From: JBFJVZ01 sp041623895
GTDB lineage: Bacteria > Planctomycetota > Planctomycetia > Pirellulales > Pirellulaceae
Length of the DNA stretch: 24,112 nucleotides
Direction: 5' to 3'
NCBI GenBank assembly: GCA_041623895.1
Contig: JBFJVZ010000060.1
Location: 1 to 24,112, forward strand
The notes under the pieces are model-generated. The model did not search any database and was not told the origin of the DNA. It was given only the letters and a program-made list of their open reading frames with translations. Every line of letters starts with the position of its first letter. Within the stretch, counting starts at the first letter, position 1. Positions 7,206 through 14,931 of the stretch are shown here, one piece after another. A program made the translations under genes and the position numbers.

Positions 7206-8156
7206 TTATGCCGCGTTTGGGACAAAGCCAATGCCGAGGCATTCCTTGCACGCTTGTACGCTGGGGATTTGATAGGCTTCACCGTCCACGTATCCGTGAT
7301 AACACGCAGGGCATGCTGACCAGTCGGACGATCGTGTCCGAATTCTGCGGACAACGCGATCCCGAACCGCAGCAACATGCTCACTGCTATCGTAGATCGC
7401 GTCCAAGATTGTTTTGGCGGCTTCTTCGCCCGCCTTTGAACCGATTTTTCCCAATCCGACCATCGCTTCGTATCGTGGGCCAAACATGATTGATTTCTCA
7501 ACAACGGTAATGAGTTGAGCGATGATGTCGTTGTCGGCTGTTGGCAGGTCTCCTGCAGCATCGACGAATGCCGACCATGATGACCACCCAGCATTCGGTG
7601 AGTTGTGTTCTTGCCAGATGCCTTTCAACCTGGTCGCGTCTTTTGTTAACACGCAGAGGAAACACTGCAGCTCCTCGTGCCCCTTCTGTTGTTTTGGATG
7701 CGAGATAGTCGAACGCGCAAAGCCGTCGAGTCGATTGATCTGATGTGTCGCGAGGAACGGGCCGTGAATCTTGTAGAGTCGTTCCGCAAGGTGGCTCGTA
7801 CCATGAAAGACATCCATCGGTTCCGAAAACTCTGCCTTGACGACGATGTCAATCAGTTGATCGATGGTGCAGTTCTTCCACGAGTTAAAGATCTCCACGC
7901 GGGCGGCGGTCCGGTCGGTTTCTTTGGACTCGTCAATCAGCGTTTGCAGCGTTGTAGAAGCAGCCGACAGAAAACGCCCTTTCGTTGGTCCGTTGTAGTC
8001 TGTGGACATAGCTTCTAGCGCCGTAAATCGGTCTTCAGCGGTGGCATTTGCCGGAATCGGGTGAACTGCGACAATCACGTTTTTGTCCGTTGCCCATACG
8101 ACATAGCATTCGTTGTGCTGCTTGATGATCTCTAGTGCTTGGTCATTTGTGAGCAT
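7206..8156 (-). CDS. Unknown protein with C-terminal CxxC zinc-ribbon-like end
   Basis: A 316-residue protein with no signal peptide or membrane helix; the family is not recognised. Start ATG 8156 (MLTNDQALEIIKQHN) was chosen over TTG 8174, although neither has a clear ribosome site. The first 60 residues (YVVWATDKNVIVAVHPIP) look like a small alpha/beta domain. The middle is helical, and about 225-285 (YEAMVGLGKIGSKAGEEAAKTI) looks like one or two HEAT-type helix pairs. The C-terminus carries CPACYHGY, then CKECLGIGF: two CxxC pairs followed by Gly-rich turns, as in DnaJ-type zinc ribbons, so one zinc ion is probably bound. Third codon positions are more A/T-rich than in the genes to the right, and its neighbours are repeats and gene debris, which is consistent with an accessory gene. 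Confidence 0.7.
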   Translation of the reverse strand: MLTNDQALEIIKQHNECYVVWATDKNVIVAVHPIPANATAEDRFTALEAMSTDYNGPTKGRFLSAASTTLQTLIDESKETDRTAARVEIFNSWKNCTIDQLIDIVVKAEFSEPMDVFHGTSHLAERLYKIHGPFLATHQINRLDGFARSTISHPKQQKGHEELQCFLCVLTKDATRLKGIWQEHNSPNAGWSSWSAFVDAAGDLPTADNDIIAQLITVVEKSIMFGPRYEAMVGLGKIGSKAGEEAAKTILDAIYDSSEHVAAVRDRVVRRIRTRSSDWSACPACYHGYVDGEAYQIPSVQACKECLGIGFVPNAA

Positions 8157-8601
8157 CGGAATTGGGCCGCGCAACGGTTGGGATCAGCGGGCGGCAACCC
8201 AAGACGGTCCATCAGCAATCGCGATGACGCCGCCCCGTCACAGCACGCCCAACATGGCTGTGATCTTGTAGGGCACAAGTACCCTGTGCTTAGTTCAAGT
8301 TACTTCCACGGGAGTAATGTTACCAAATGATAGCTCGTAGAAGTGAGTACGAGGCGAGGGCAACTTCGGGTAGCTAACGAACCGAGGGGGCTTGCTACGA
8401 TGAGATATCACAGCAAGTTGGCGATCGATTTCGCGACGCGATACGGGATCGGTTCAAGGCGATCGTCGAAAGGCCAGAGTCCTTCACTTGCATTCACAAT
8501 CAACAGCGAGTCGCCTTGGTGCACGGATTTCCTTACCTCGGCTCAGCGTCAGAGCGTTTCTGCAAATGCACATCGGTCGCAACCACGTGTTCCCGCTTCC
8601 G
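8157..8601. other. Intergenic region without a recognisable gene
   Basis: Both flanking genes are on the minus strand, so this holds the 3' end of sucA and the promoter of the unknown gene. The plus-strand open frame here overlaps sucA and has no ribosome site or recognisable family. A small GCACA/TGTGC hairpin lies near 8275. No repeat, tRNA or terminator with a T tract was seen. Confidence 0.5.
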
Positions 8602-11436
8602 CTACAGATCGGCGAAGGCAGCTTCGATTAGCTCGGCTTGTTCGATCTTGTGCGTGGCCATGCTGCCGGTGCTGGGGCTGGCTGATTCTTCTCGGGTGAT
8701 CTGCTTCAGATCGAACCGTTCACTCAGCTCGTCGGAAAACTTCAGTTTGATGTACGGCCATGCGCCCATGTTCTTGGGTTCTTCCTGAACCCAAAAGATT
8801 TCTGTGCCCTCCGGCAAACCGATTAGCGACTCGAACAATTCGTCAACCGAAAGCGGATACAGTTGCTCGATTCGCATGATCGCGACATCTTCGATGCTTC
8901 GCTCTTCAAGCGTTTCCAGCAGGTCGTAATAGACCTTTCCGGTGCACAGCAACAAGCGGCGGCATTTCTCTAATGGCACCAGGTCATCGGGCAAGATCTT
9001 GCGAAAACTTCCGGCGGCGATTTCCTCGATCTCGCTGATTACCCGTGGATGCCGGAGCAAGCTCTTGGGTGTCAGGCAGACCAATGGTTTCTTCCATTTG
9101 CGGATCACCTGTCGACGCAAAAGGTGATAATACTGTGCCGGTGTGGTCGGCTGGACGACTTGGATGTTGTCTTCGGCGGCCATGGCCAGAAAACGTTCCA
9201 CCCGCGCACTGCAGTGTTCGGGGCCTTGTCCCTCGAAGCCGTGGGGCAGCAGCATTACCAGCCCGCTCAACCGGTTCCATTTGTCTTCGGCGCTGGCGAT
9301 GAACTGGTCGACGATGACTTGGGCACAATTCCAAAAATCGCCGAACTGCGCTTCCCATACGGTCAATCCGTGTGGCTTATCGAGCGAATATCCGTACTCG
9401 AATCCCAGCACGCCTGCTTCACAGAGCGGGCTATTGTGCAATTCGATCGTCGCCTGTTTTTTGTCAAGATTCGCCAGCGGGGTGTAAGTTTCGCCAGTCT
9501 TTGTGTTGTGCAAAACGGCGTGGCGATGGCTGAACGTACCGCGCTGGCAATCTTGCCCCGTCATCCGGATGGGATGGCCGCTATCCAGCAACGTGGCCAT
9601 GGCAGCCGCTTCGGCAGTGGCCCAGTCGAAGGGTCGCTCGCCGGTTGCCATTTCCCGCCGCTGTGCCATGGGGCGGCGTAGTTTCTTGTGTGCTGCAAAG
9701 CCTCGCGGCAGCCGCGTCAGAGCGCCAACGAGTTCAGACAGTCGCTCGCGGTCAAAGCTGGTGTCGGTGGGCTCGGTCGGCTCGGGGCCGCCAAAATACT
9801 CACTCCAGTTGGCCGCCAGGGTTTGCGTATCGGGCACGAATTCTTCGTTTTGGCTGGCAGCAAATTCGCGTTCCAGTTTCTCGGTCCGGCTCTTGGTGAT
9901 TTCTTCCGCCTCCTCTGGGGCGATCTTGCCAAGCTCCATCAGTCCTTGCAGGTATCGTTCGCGGACCGTCGGCCGGGCGTCGATTTTGGCGTACATCAGC
10001 GGCTGGGTGAAGCGAGGTTCGTCACCTTCGTTGTGGCCCCAGCGTCGATAGGCGTACAAGTCGATGACGACATCGCGGTGGAACTCTTTGCGAAAGTCCA
10101 TCGCCAGCGAGACGACTTGGGCGACCGCTTCGGGGTCCTCACCGTTGACGTGAAAGATCGGTATTTGAAGCATCTTTGCCACGTCGGTGGCGTAAGTCGA
10201 ACTGCGTCCCTGCTGCGGTTCCGTGGTGAACCCGACCTGATTGTTGATGACGATGTGCAAGGTCCCGCCGGTTCGGTAGCCTTCCAGTTCACTCAGGTTC
10301 AGGGTTTCTTGCACAATCCCTTCGCCGGCAAAGGCAGCATCGCCGTGTACCAGGATCGTCAGCACTTGTTGCCGATGGCTGTCGCCGGCCAGATCTTGTT
10401 TGCAGCGCGTTCGTCCCAAGGCCACCGGGTTGACGAACTCCAGGTGACTGGGATTGAAACATAGCGAGATATGAATCTTGTCACCGGCCGCGGTTCGCCA
10501 GTCACTGCTGTAGCCAAGGTGGTATCGCACGTCGCCGCCGCCGCGGCTCATCTCCGGGTCCGGATCATCGAACGACCAAAAGATGTTCATGGCCCGCTTT
10601 TTCAGGATGTTAGCCATCACGTTCAGCCGGCCGCGGTGGGCCATCCCCATCACGACCTGCTGAACTTTGTGTTGTCCCGCTTTTTCCAAGGCCAAGTCCA
10701 GCATCGGGATCAGGCTTTCGGCGCCTTCCAGTGAGAACGTTTTGGCACCAACAAACTTGCGGCGTACGAATTCTTCGAAGATCGACGCGTCGGCGAGTCG
10801 GGTGTAGATCCGCCGCTGCACGTCGTGGGAAAGATCCAGACGGTTTTCGGTGGTTTCCATTCGCCGCTGCAGCCAATCGCGAATGTTGCGATTGTCGATA
10901 TGCATGAACTGCGCACCGATGCTGCGACAATAGGTGTTCTGCAGTTTCTTGAGAATCACATCCAGCGTACCGCCGCTGACGTTGGCCAGCGCGCTGCTAT
11001 CAAGCGGACGCCGCAAGTCATCATCGCTAAGACCGTACAGCGTCGGACTCAGATCGGGGCCGGCAGGTTGAAGCAGTCCCAGCGGGTCGAGATTGGCGAC
11101 CAAATGACCTCGCACTCGGTATTCGCGGACCAGCTGGTTGACGCGATCTTGAATACGCGACATCCAGAGTGCCTGGTCGGTCAATACGTCGCCGGTCGAA
11201 TCACGGCGATCAATGACTGCCGTGTTGCGTCCGTTGCCCGAAGACGGCTTGTCTGTACCCGAAGCCGGATGGTCTGAGGTGCGTGTTTGTGAATCCGGTT
11301 TCGCTCGACTTCGACTTGCTTCGGCACCGATCACGAACTGCTCGAAGTATTGTCGCCACGTTTCCGAAACGCTCTCGGGGTCCTGGACGTATTGGACATA
11401 CAAATCGTCGATGTAGTCCAAGCTGTAACTATTCAT
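8602..11436 (-). CDS. sucA: 2-oxoglutarate dehydrogenase E1 component
   Basis: Thiamine-diphosphate-dependent decarboxylase of the 2-oxoglutarate dehydrogenase complex. It decarboxylates 2-oxoglutarate and transfers the succinyl group to the lipoyl arm of E2 in the cytoplasmic TCA cycle. The 944 residues match the family's usual length. The N-terminus carries the E1 tail SLDYIDDLYVQYVQDPESV. MGMAHRGRLNV is at about 263-273 and FNPSHLEFVNPVALGRTR at about 328-345. The ThDP/metal motif runs from GDAAFAGEG (365-373) to NNQVGFTT (398-405). The second half has YGYSLDKPHGLTVWEAQFGDF, LLPHGFEGQGPEHCSARVERFL and, near the end, EEPKNMGAWPYIKLKF, all typical of SucA/OdhA. No E2 (sucB) or E3 gene is adjacent, so the complex is encoded at split loci. 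It is divergent from the ABC-F gene with a 270-base shared upstream region. Confidence 0.97.
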   Translation of the reverse strand: MNSYSLDYIDDLYVQYVQDPESVSETWRQYFEQFVIGAEASRSRAKPDSQTRTSDHPASGTDKPSSGNGRNTAVIDRRDSTGDVLTDQALWMSRIQDRVNQLVREYRVRGHLVANLDPLGLLQPAGPDLSPTLYGLSDDDLRRPLDSSALANVSGGTLDVILKKLQNTYCRSIGAQFMHIDNRNIRDWLQRRMETTENRLDLSHDVQRRIYTRLADASIFEEFVRRKFVGAKTFSLEGAESLIPMLDLALEKAGQHKVQQVVMGMAHRGRLNVMANILKKRAMNIFWSFDDPDPEMSRGGGDVRYHLGYSSDWRTAAGDKIHISLCFNPSHLEFVNPVALGRTRCKQDLAGDSHRQQVLTILVHGDAAFAGEGIVQETLNLSELEGYRTGGTLHIVINNQVGFTTEPQQGRSSTYATDVAKMLQIPIFHVNGEDPEAVAQVVSLAMDFRKEFHRDVVIDLYAYRRWGHNEGDEPRFTQPLMYAKIDARPTVRERYLQGLMELGKIAPEEAEEITKSRTEKLEREFAASQNEEFVPDTQTLAANWSEYFGGPEPTEPTDTSFDRERLSELVGALTRLPRGFAAHKKLRRPMAQRREMATGERPFDWATAEAAAMATLLDSGHPIRMTGQDCQRGTFSHRHAVLHNTKTGETYTPLANLDKKQATIELHNSPLCEAGVLGFEYGYSLDKPHGLTVWEAQFGDFWNCAQVIVDQFIASAEDKWNRLSGLVMLLPHGFEGQGPEHCSARVERFLAMAAEDNIQVVQPTTPAQYYHLLRRQVIRKWKKPLVCLTPKSLLRHPRVISEIEEIAAGSFRKILPDDLVPLEKCRRLLLCTGKVYYDLLETLEERSIEDVAIMRIEQLYPLSVDELFESLIGLPEGTEIFWVQEEPKNMGAWPYIKLKFSDELSERFDLKQITREESASPSTGSMATHKIEQAELIEAAFADL

Positions 11437-11637
11437 GGCGGCGGCAGCAGGCCGATAAAACGCGGGAGGGAAGGGCAGGGGAGATGGTCATTTCATCGAT
11501 CCGTGGTGTGCGGGCGGAGGGATCACGCACTGAAAGCACTTTAGATAATCCGCTGGGCCGTCGATACCCTTGTGGCGGGTGTCAAGAAGTATATTTTGCT
11601 GGGTACCCTGTAAAGTCCAGTGCTCAAGCGAAGCGAG

Positions 11638-11669
11638 AGCGAGCGCGCCCCGCTCCCCGACCGCTCGCT
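11638..11669 (+). promoter_or_regulatory. GC-rich hairpin in the leader of the ABC-F gene
   Basis: Perfect 8-bp inverted arms AGCGAGCG (11638-11645) and CGCTCGCT (11662-11669) enclose a 16-nt C-rich loop, ending 37 bases before the ABC-F start codon. It could be a leader RNA structure. No T tract follows, so it is not a plain terminator. Its role is unproven. Confidence 0.35.
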
Positions 11670-11706
11670 GGCGTTGACGTTCACACCGCCTGCGAAATTC
11701 TGATAC

Positions 11707-13494
11707 ATGGCCGTTTTGATCCAAGTCCGCGATGCCCACAAACGATTTGGCGACCAGGTCCTCTTGGACGGCGCCGAACTGTCGCTGGTGGATGATGTCA
11801 AAGTCGGCTTCATCGGCCGCAACGGGGCCGGGAAATCGACGCTCCTGCGAGTTTTGTTGGGAGACGAGGATTTGGAGAAGGGCGAGGTCATTCACCACCC
11901 CACGCTGCGAATCGGCTACCTCCGTCAACACGATCCCTTTCATCCCGGCGAATCCGCGCTCGAATTCCTGATGCGGGACAGCGACCAGCCGGATTGGCGG
12001 TGCGGCGAGGTGGCGGGCCAATTCGAATTGAAAGGACCCTATCTGGAAGGCCCGGTCAAGGAACTCTCCGGTGGTTGGCAGACAAGAGTCAAATTGGCGG
12101 CGCTGCTGTTGCACGATCCGAACCTGTTAATGTTGGATGAACCGACCAACTTTCTGGACCTGCGGACTCAGATCCTGTTGGAACACTTCCTCAGGGACTT
12201 CAACAAAGCCGCCTTGATCGTCAGCCACGATCGAGCTTTTCTAAAGGCAACTTGCTCACAAACGCTGGAGCTGTCTCGGGGCAAACTGACCATGTTTCCG
12301 GGCAAGATCGATGCCTTTCTGGATTACCGCGAGGAACGCCGCGAACACGATCGACGCGTCAATGCCACGGTGATCGCGAAACAAAAACAATTGCAGCGGT
12401 TTATCGAGCGGAATCGCGCCAACGCTGCGACTGCCAGTCAGGCCCGCAGCAAGGCGAAACAACTTGAGCGGTTGCAAACGGTCGAGCTTGAAGTCGACGA
12501 ACCGAATGTGCACGTCCGCGCCCCCCGAGTCCAGCCGCGGCAGGGCACTGCGGTTCGCTGCGAGGGCCTATCGATCGGTTACCCCGATCATCTGGTTGCC
12601 GACAACATCGCCTTGGAGATCGAACATGGGCAGCGTGTCGCGATCGTTGGTGACAACGGGCAGGGCAAGACGACATTGCTCCGCTCGTTGGTCTATTCGC
12701 TGGACCCGTTGGCTGGTTCGATCAAATGGGGGCACGGTGTCAGCATCGGCACGTACGCCCAGCATGTTTACACATCGCTGGACGAACGAATGACGGTCAT
12801 CGAGCACTTGGAATACGCCTCGGATGCCGAGACAACGCGTCAAGACTTGTTGGCCATGGCCGGCGCATTGCTGTTTCGCGACGACCATATTCAGAAGAAA
12901 ATCAGAGTTCTCAGTGGCGGCGAGCGAGCGAGGCTCTGTTTGGCCGGTCTGCTGTTGGGGACCGACAACGTGTTGGTCTTGGACGAACCGGGCAACCATT
13001 TGGATGTGGAGACGGTCGAAGCACTTGCTGAGGCACTGCGGCAGTATCTGGGTACCGTAATCTTCACCAGTCACGATCGTCACTTCATGCGGCGGGTCGC
13101 CACCAACGTTGTCGAAGTCCGCGACGGCAGCGCGAAGAATTACTTTGGTGACTACGACAATTACTTGCAGTCAATCGAAAGCGAGATTGACGAAGGAGAA
13201 CGACAGCGCGCCGCCGGCAAGTCCAATTCCAAGAGCCTGGTGGCACGGGCCCCCAAAGCAAAACCGACCGATTATCGCCAGGCACAGCGGGAGCAACGCA
13301 AGGTCGAAAAGGAGATCAAGAATCTGGAGAAAAGAATTTCCCGACTGGATGATGAAAAACGTGCGGTCGGTGAGAAATTGCTCAAGGAAACCGATCCGGA
13401 CGAGGCGGTCCGGCTACATCAGGAGCAGTCTCGAATCGCCGATGAATTACAGCAAGCCGAAGAGCGTTGGCTGGAACTGAGCGGTGACGCTTAG
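11707..13494 (+). CDS. ABC-F family ATPase, Uup-like
   Basis: Soluble tandem ATP-binding-cassette protein of 595 residues with no membrane segments, as in the ABC-F family of ribosome-associated ATPases. Domain 1 has Walker A GRNGAGKST (about 37-45), signature LSGGWQTRVKLA (about 120) and Walker B/D-loop LMLDEPTNFLD (141-151). The charged linker (about 195-262), the ribosome-probing region in characterised members, follows. Domain 2 has GDNGQGKTT (315-323), LSGGERARLCLAG (about 402) and LVLDEPGNHLD (423-433); the usual Thr of DEPTNHLD is Gly here. The C-terminus (about 510-590) is a charged coiled coil (EKEIKNLEKRISRLDDEK), as in Uup. It probably acts in ribosome function. Substrate or antibiotic specificity cannot be read from the sequence. 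The start ATG 11707 gives the canonical N-terminus. Confidence 0.93.
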   Translation: MAVLIQVRDAHKRFGDQVLLDGAELSLVDDVKVGFIGRNGAGKSTLLRVLLGDEDLEKGEVIHHPTLRIGYLRQHDPFHPGESALEFLMRDSDQPDWRCGEVAGQFELKGPYLEGPVKELSGGWQTRVKLAALLLHDPNLLMLDEPTNFLDLRTQILLEHFLRDFNKAALIVSHDRAFLKATCSQTLELSRGKLTMFPGKIDAFLDYREERREHDRRVNATVIAKQKQLQRFIERNRANAATASQARSKAKQLERLQTVELEVDEPNVHVRAPRVQPRQGTAVRCEGLSIGYPDHLVADNIALEIEHGQRVAIVGDNGQGKTTLLRSLVYSLDPLAGSIKWGHGVSIGTYAQHVYTSLDERMTVIEHLEYASDAETTRQDLLAMAGALLFRDDHIQKKIRVLSGGERARLCLAGLLLGTDNVLVLDEPGNHLDVETVEALAEALRQYLGTVIFTSHDRHFMRRVATNVVEVRDGSAKNYFGDYDNYLQSIESEIDEGERQRAAGKSNSKSLVARAPKAKPTDYRQAQREQRKVEKEIKNLEKRISRLDDEKRAVGEKLLKETDPDEAVRLHQEQSRIADELQQAEERWLELSGDA

Positions 13495-13498
13495 TGCG

Positions 13499-13604
13499 CA
13501 GTGTCGCCGAGTTCGGTAGTTCAGTGTCGCCGAACTCTCCGAGTTCGTTAAACGGAGGGAATCCCATTCGGAGACCGGGACGACATTGTCGCCGAGTTCG
13601 GTTA
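13499..13604 (+). repeat. Short direct repeats TGTCGCCGAGTTCGG
   Basis: TGTCGCCGAGTTCGG occurs at 13502-13516 and again at 13588-13602. A third, related copy lies between them near 13526-13547 (TGTCGCCGAACTCTCCGAGTTCG), and the latter part of it is itself an inverted repeat (CGAACTC/GAGTTCG). The copies fill the gap between the ABC-F stop and the Dus start. Function is unknown; the middle copy could form a hairpin. Confidence 0.6.
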
Positions 13605-13615
13605 CGTTGGTATTC

Positions 13616-14656
13616 ATGAATCGCCCCCTGCCTCCATCACCGCTTTGCATTGGCGACGTTGTTATCGATCCGCCGATCTTGCAGGCCCCCATGGCTGGTT
13701 TTACCAACGCGGCGTTCCGGCAAATCGTCCGCGAGTTCGGCGGCGCCGGCCTGTTAGCGACCGAAATGGTCAATGCCCGTGGCTTTGTCTGGATGGACGA
13801 AAACGAAGCCGAGCATCCCGATCGACTGTGGGGAGTGGCGGAAGAAGCCAGGCCGTTGGCCGTGCAAATTTGGGATAACGACCCGGAGACGATGGCCAAA
13901 GTCGGCAAGCGACTGGCCGAAGAGTATCGAGTCAGCGTGGTCGATATCAACTTTGGTTGTCCGGTCCGACAAGTTACCGAGAAAGCTCACAGCGGCAGCT
14001 ACCTGTTGCGTGAGCCCAACCGCATGTTTCAGATCATCAGCAAGTTGGTTGAAGTTTGCAGTCCGACGCCGGTCACCGCCAAGATTCGACTCGGCTCCAC
14101 CCGGGACCACGTCAACTGCAACGAAGTCGCCCGCGTCGTCGAAGAAGCGGGTGCGGCCGCGCTGACGGTGCACGGCCGCACTGCCCAGGACATGTTCCGC
14201 GGTAACGCCGATTGGCAGCGAATCAGCGAGATCAAGTCGCACTTGAAAAAGATTCCCCTGATTGGCAACGGCGATCTGGATTCAGCCCAGAAAGTGGTCG
14301 CGGCCTTTACCAATTACAACGTGGACGGAGTGATGATCGCACGCGCCTGTCTGGGCCGGCCCTGGTTATTCGCGCAGGCAGCCGCCGCACTGCGCGGCGA
14401 TCCGGTCCCGCCGGATCCGACGCTCCCACAACAACGCCGCTGTATGTTGCATCATTACCGCTTGGTGGTGAAGCGATTCGGGGAAGAGAAGGGTACGGTG
14501 CTGATGCGCAAGTACGCCTGTTGTTATGCCCAGGGCAAGCACGGCGCCCGGCACTTTCGTTCGCATGTCGCTAATGTTTCCACCGCGGACGAATTTTATC
14601 GGGTGGTCGAAGAGTATTTTCCCAACCAGGAAAAACCAGTGGCCGCCGCATCGTAG
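13616..14656 (+). CDS. dusB: tRNA-dihydrouridine synthase (Dus family, DusB-like)
   Basis: FMN enzyme that reduces specific uridines in tRNA to dihydrouridine using NADPH; cytoplasmic. The 346-residue TIM-barrel protein shows the family motifs in order. These are LQAPMAGFTNAAFRQ (FMN binding, about 23-37), VVDINFGCPVRQVTEKAHSG with the conserved GCP cysteine (about 109-128), TVHGRTAQDMFRGNADW (about 184-200), then IGNGDL and the phosphate-binding segment GVMIARACLGRPWLF (about 241-255). A C-terminal helical domain contains the tRNA-contact region KYACCYAQGK. ATG 13616 was chosen because the barrel starts directly after it; the in-frame GTG/TTG codons upstream fall inside the short repeats. 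The paralog assignment (DusB rather than another Dus) rests on length and the NFGCPV motif only. Confidence 0.9.
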   Translation: MNRPLPPSPLCIGDVVIDPPILQAPMAGFTNAAFRQIVREFGGAGLLATEMVNARGFVWMDENEAEHPDRLWGVAEEARPLAVQIWDNDPETMAKVGKRLAEEYRVSVVDINFGCPVRQVTEKAHSGSYLLREPNRMFQIISKLVEVCSPTPVTAKIRLGSTRDHVNCNEVARVVEEAGAAALTVHGRTAQDMFRGNADWQRISEIKSHLKKIPLIGNGDLDSAQKVVAAFTNYNVDGVMIARACLGRPWLFAQAAAALRGDPVPPDPTLPQQRRCMLHHYRLVVKRFGEEKGTVLMRKYACCYAQGKHGARHFRSHVANVSTADEFYRVVEEYFPNQEKPVAAAS

Positions 14657-14700
14657 AAGGTTCCAACCTCGATAGGGCAGAGCGGCAGGTTCAACCTTCT
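14655..14700 (+). terminator. Two-tier hairpin at the dus stop codon
   Basis: AGAAGGTT (14655-14662) pairs with AACCTTCT (14693-14700). Inside it, AACCT (14665-14669) pairs with AGGTT (14687-14691). The structure begins within the dus stop codon and could end transcription or protect the 3' end, but no long T tract follows. Confidence 0.45.
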
Positions 14701-14756
14701 TCCCACCCCGAGGGTAGCGTTCGTCTGCGGAAATCTAGCGCAAATTCAGATGTCTC

Positions 14757-14809
14757 GTAGGCCAGGACTTGTCCTGGAAAATAAGGCGCCAGGACAAGTC
14801 CTGGCCTAC
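14757..14809. repeat. Perfect 21-bp inverted repeat with palindromic arms
   Basis: Arms at 14757-14777 and 14789-14809 are exact reverse complements separated by 11 bases. Each arm also contains the near-palindrome CCAGGACTTGTCCTGG, so it can fold alone or with its partner. It lies between the convergent dus and phosphodiesterase genes, where a bidirectional terminator or a small REP/MITE-like element would be expected. No flanking target-site duplication is obvious. Confidence 0.75.
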
Positions 14810-14931
14810 CGATGATCCCACATCAATGATGAAATTGCTCGATTGTCGTCGTTTGCTCCGCCACCGAACGGGGACTACAAAACGTCGTTCGCCAACGACG
14901 ACTGACGGCGCTCGGCAACGAGCGGACGTTG

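Noticed and set aside
8343..8699. 118-codon plus-strand frame next to sucA
   Set aside because: It overlaps the 3' end of sucA on the opposite strand and has no coding signal of its own.
9049..10464. Long plus-strand open frames inside sucA (210 and 258 codons)
   Set aside because: They are antisense shadows of a confidently identified gene with strong G/C third-position bias.
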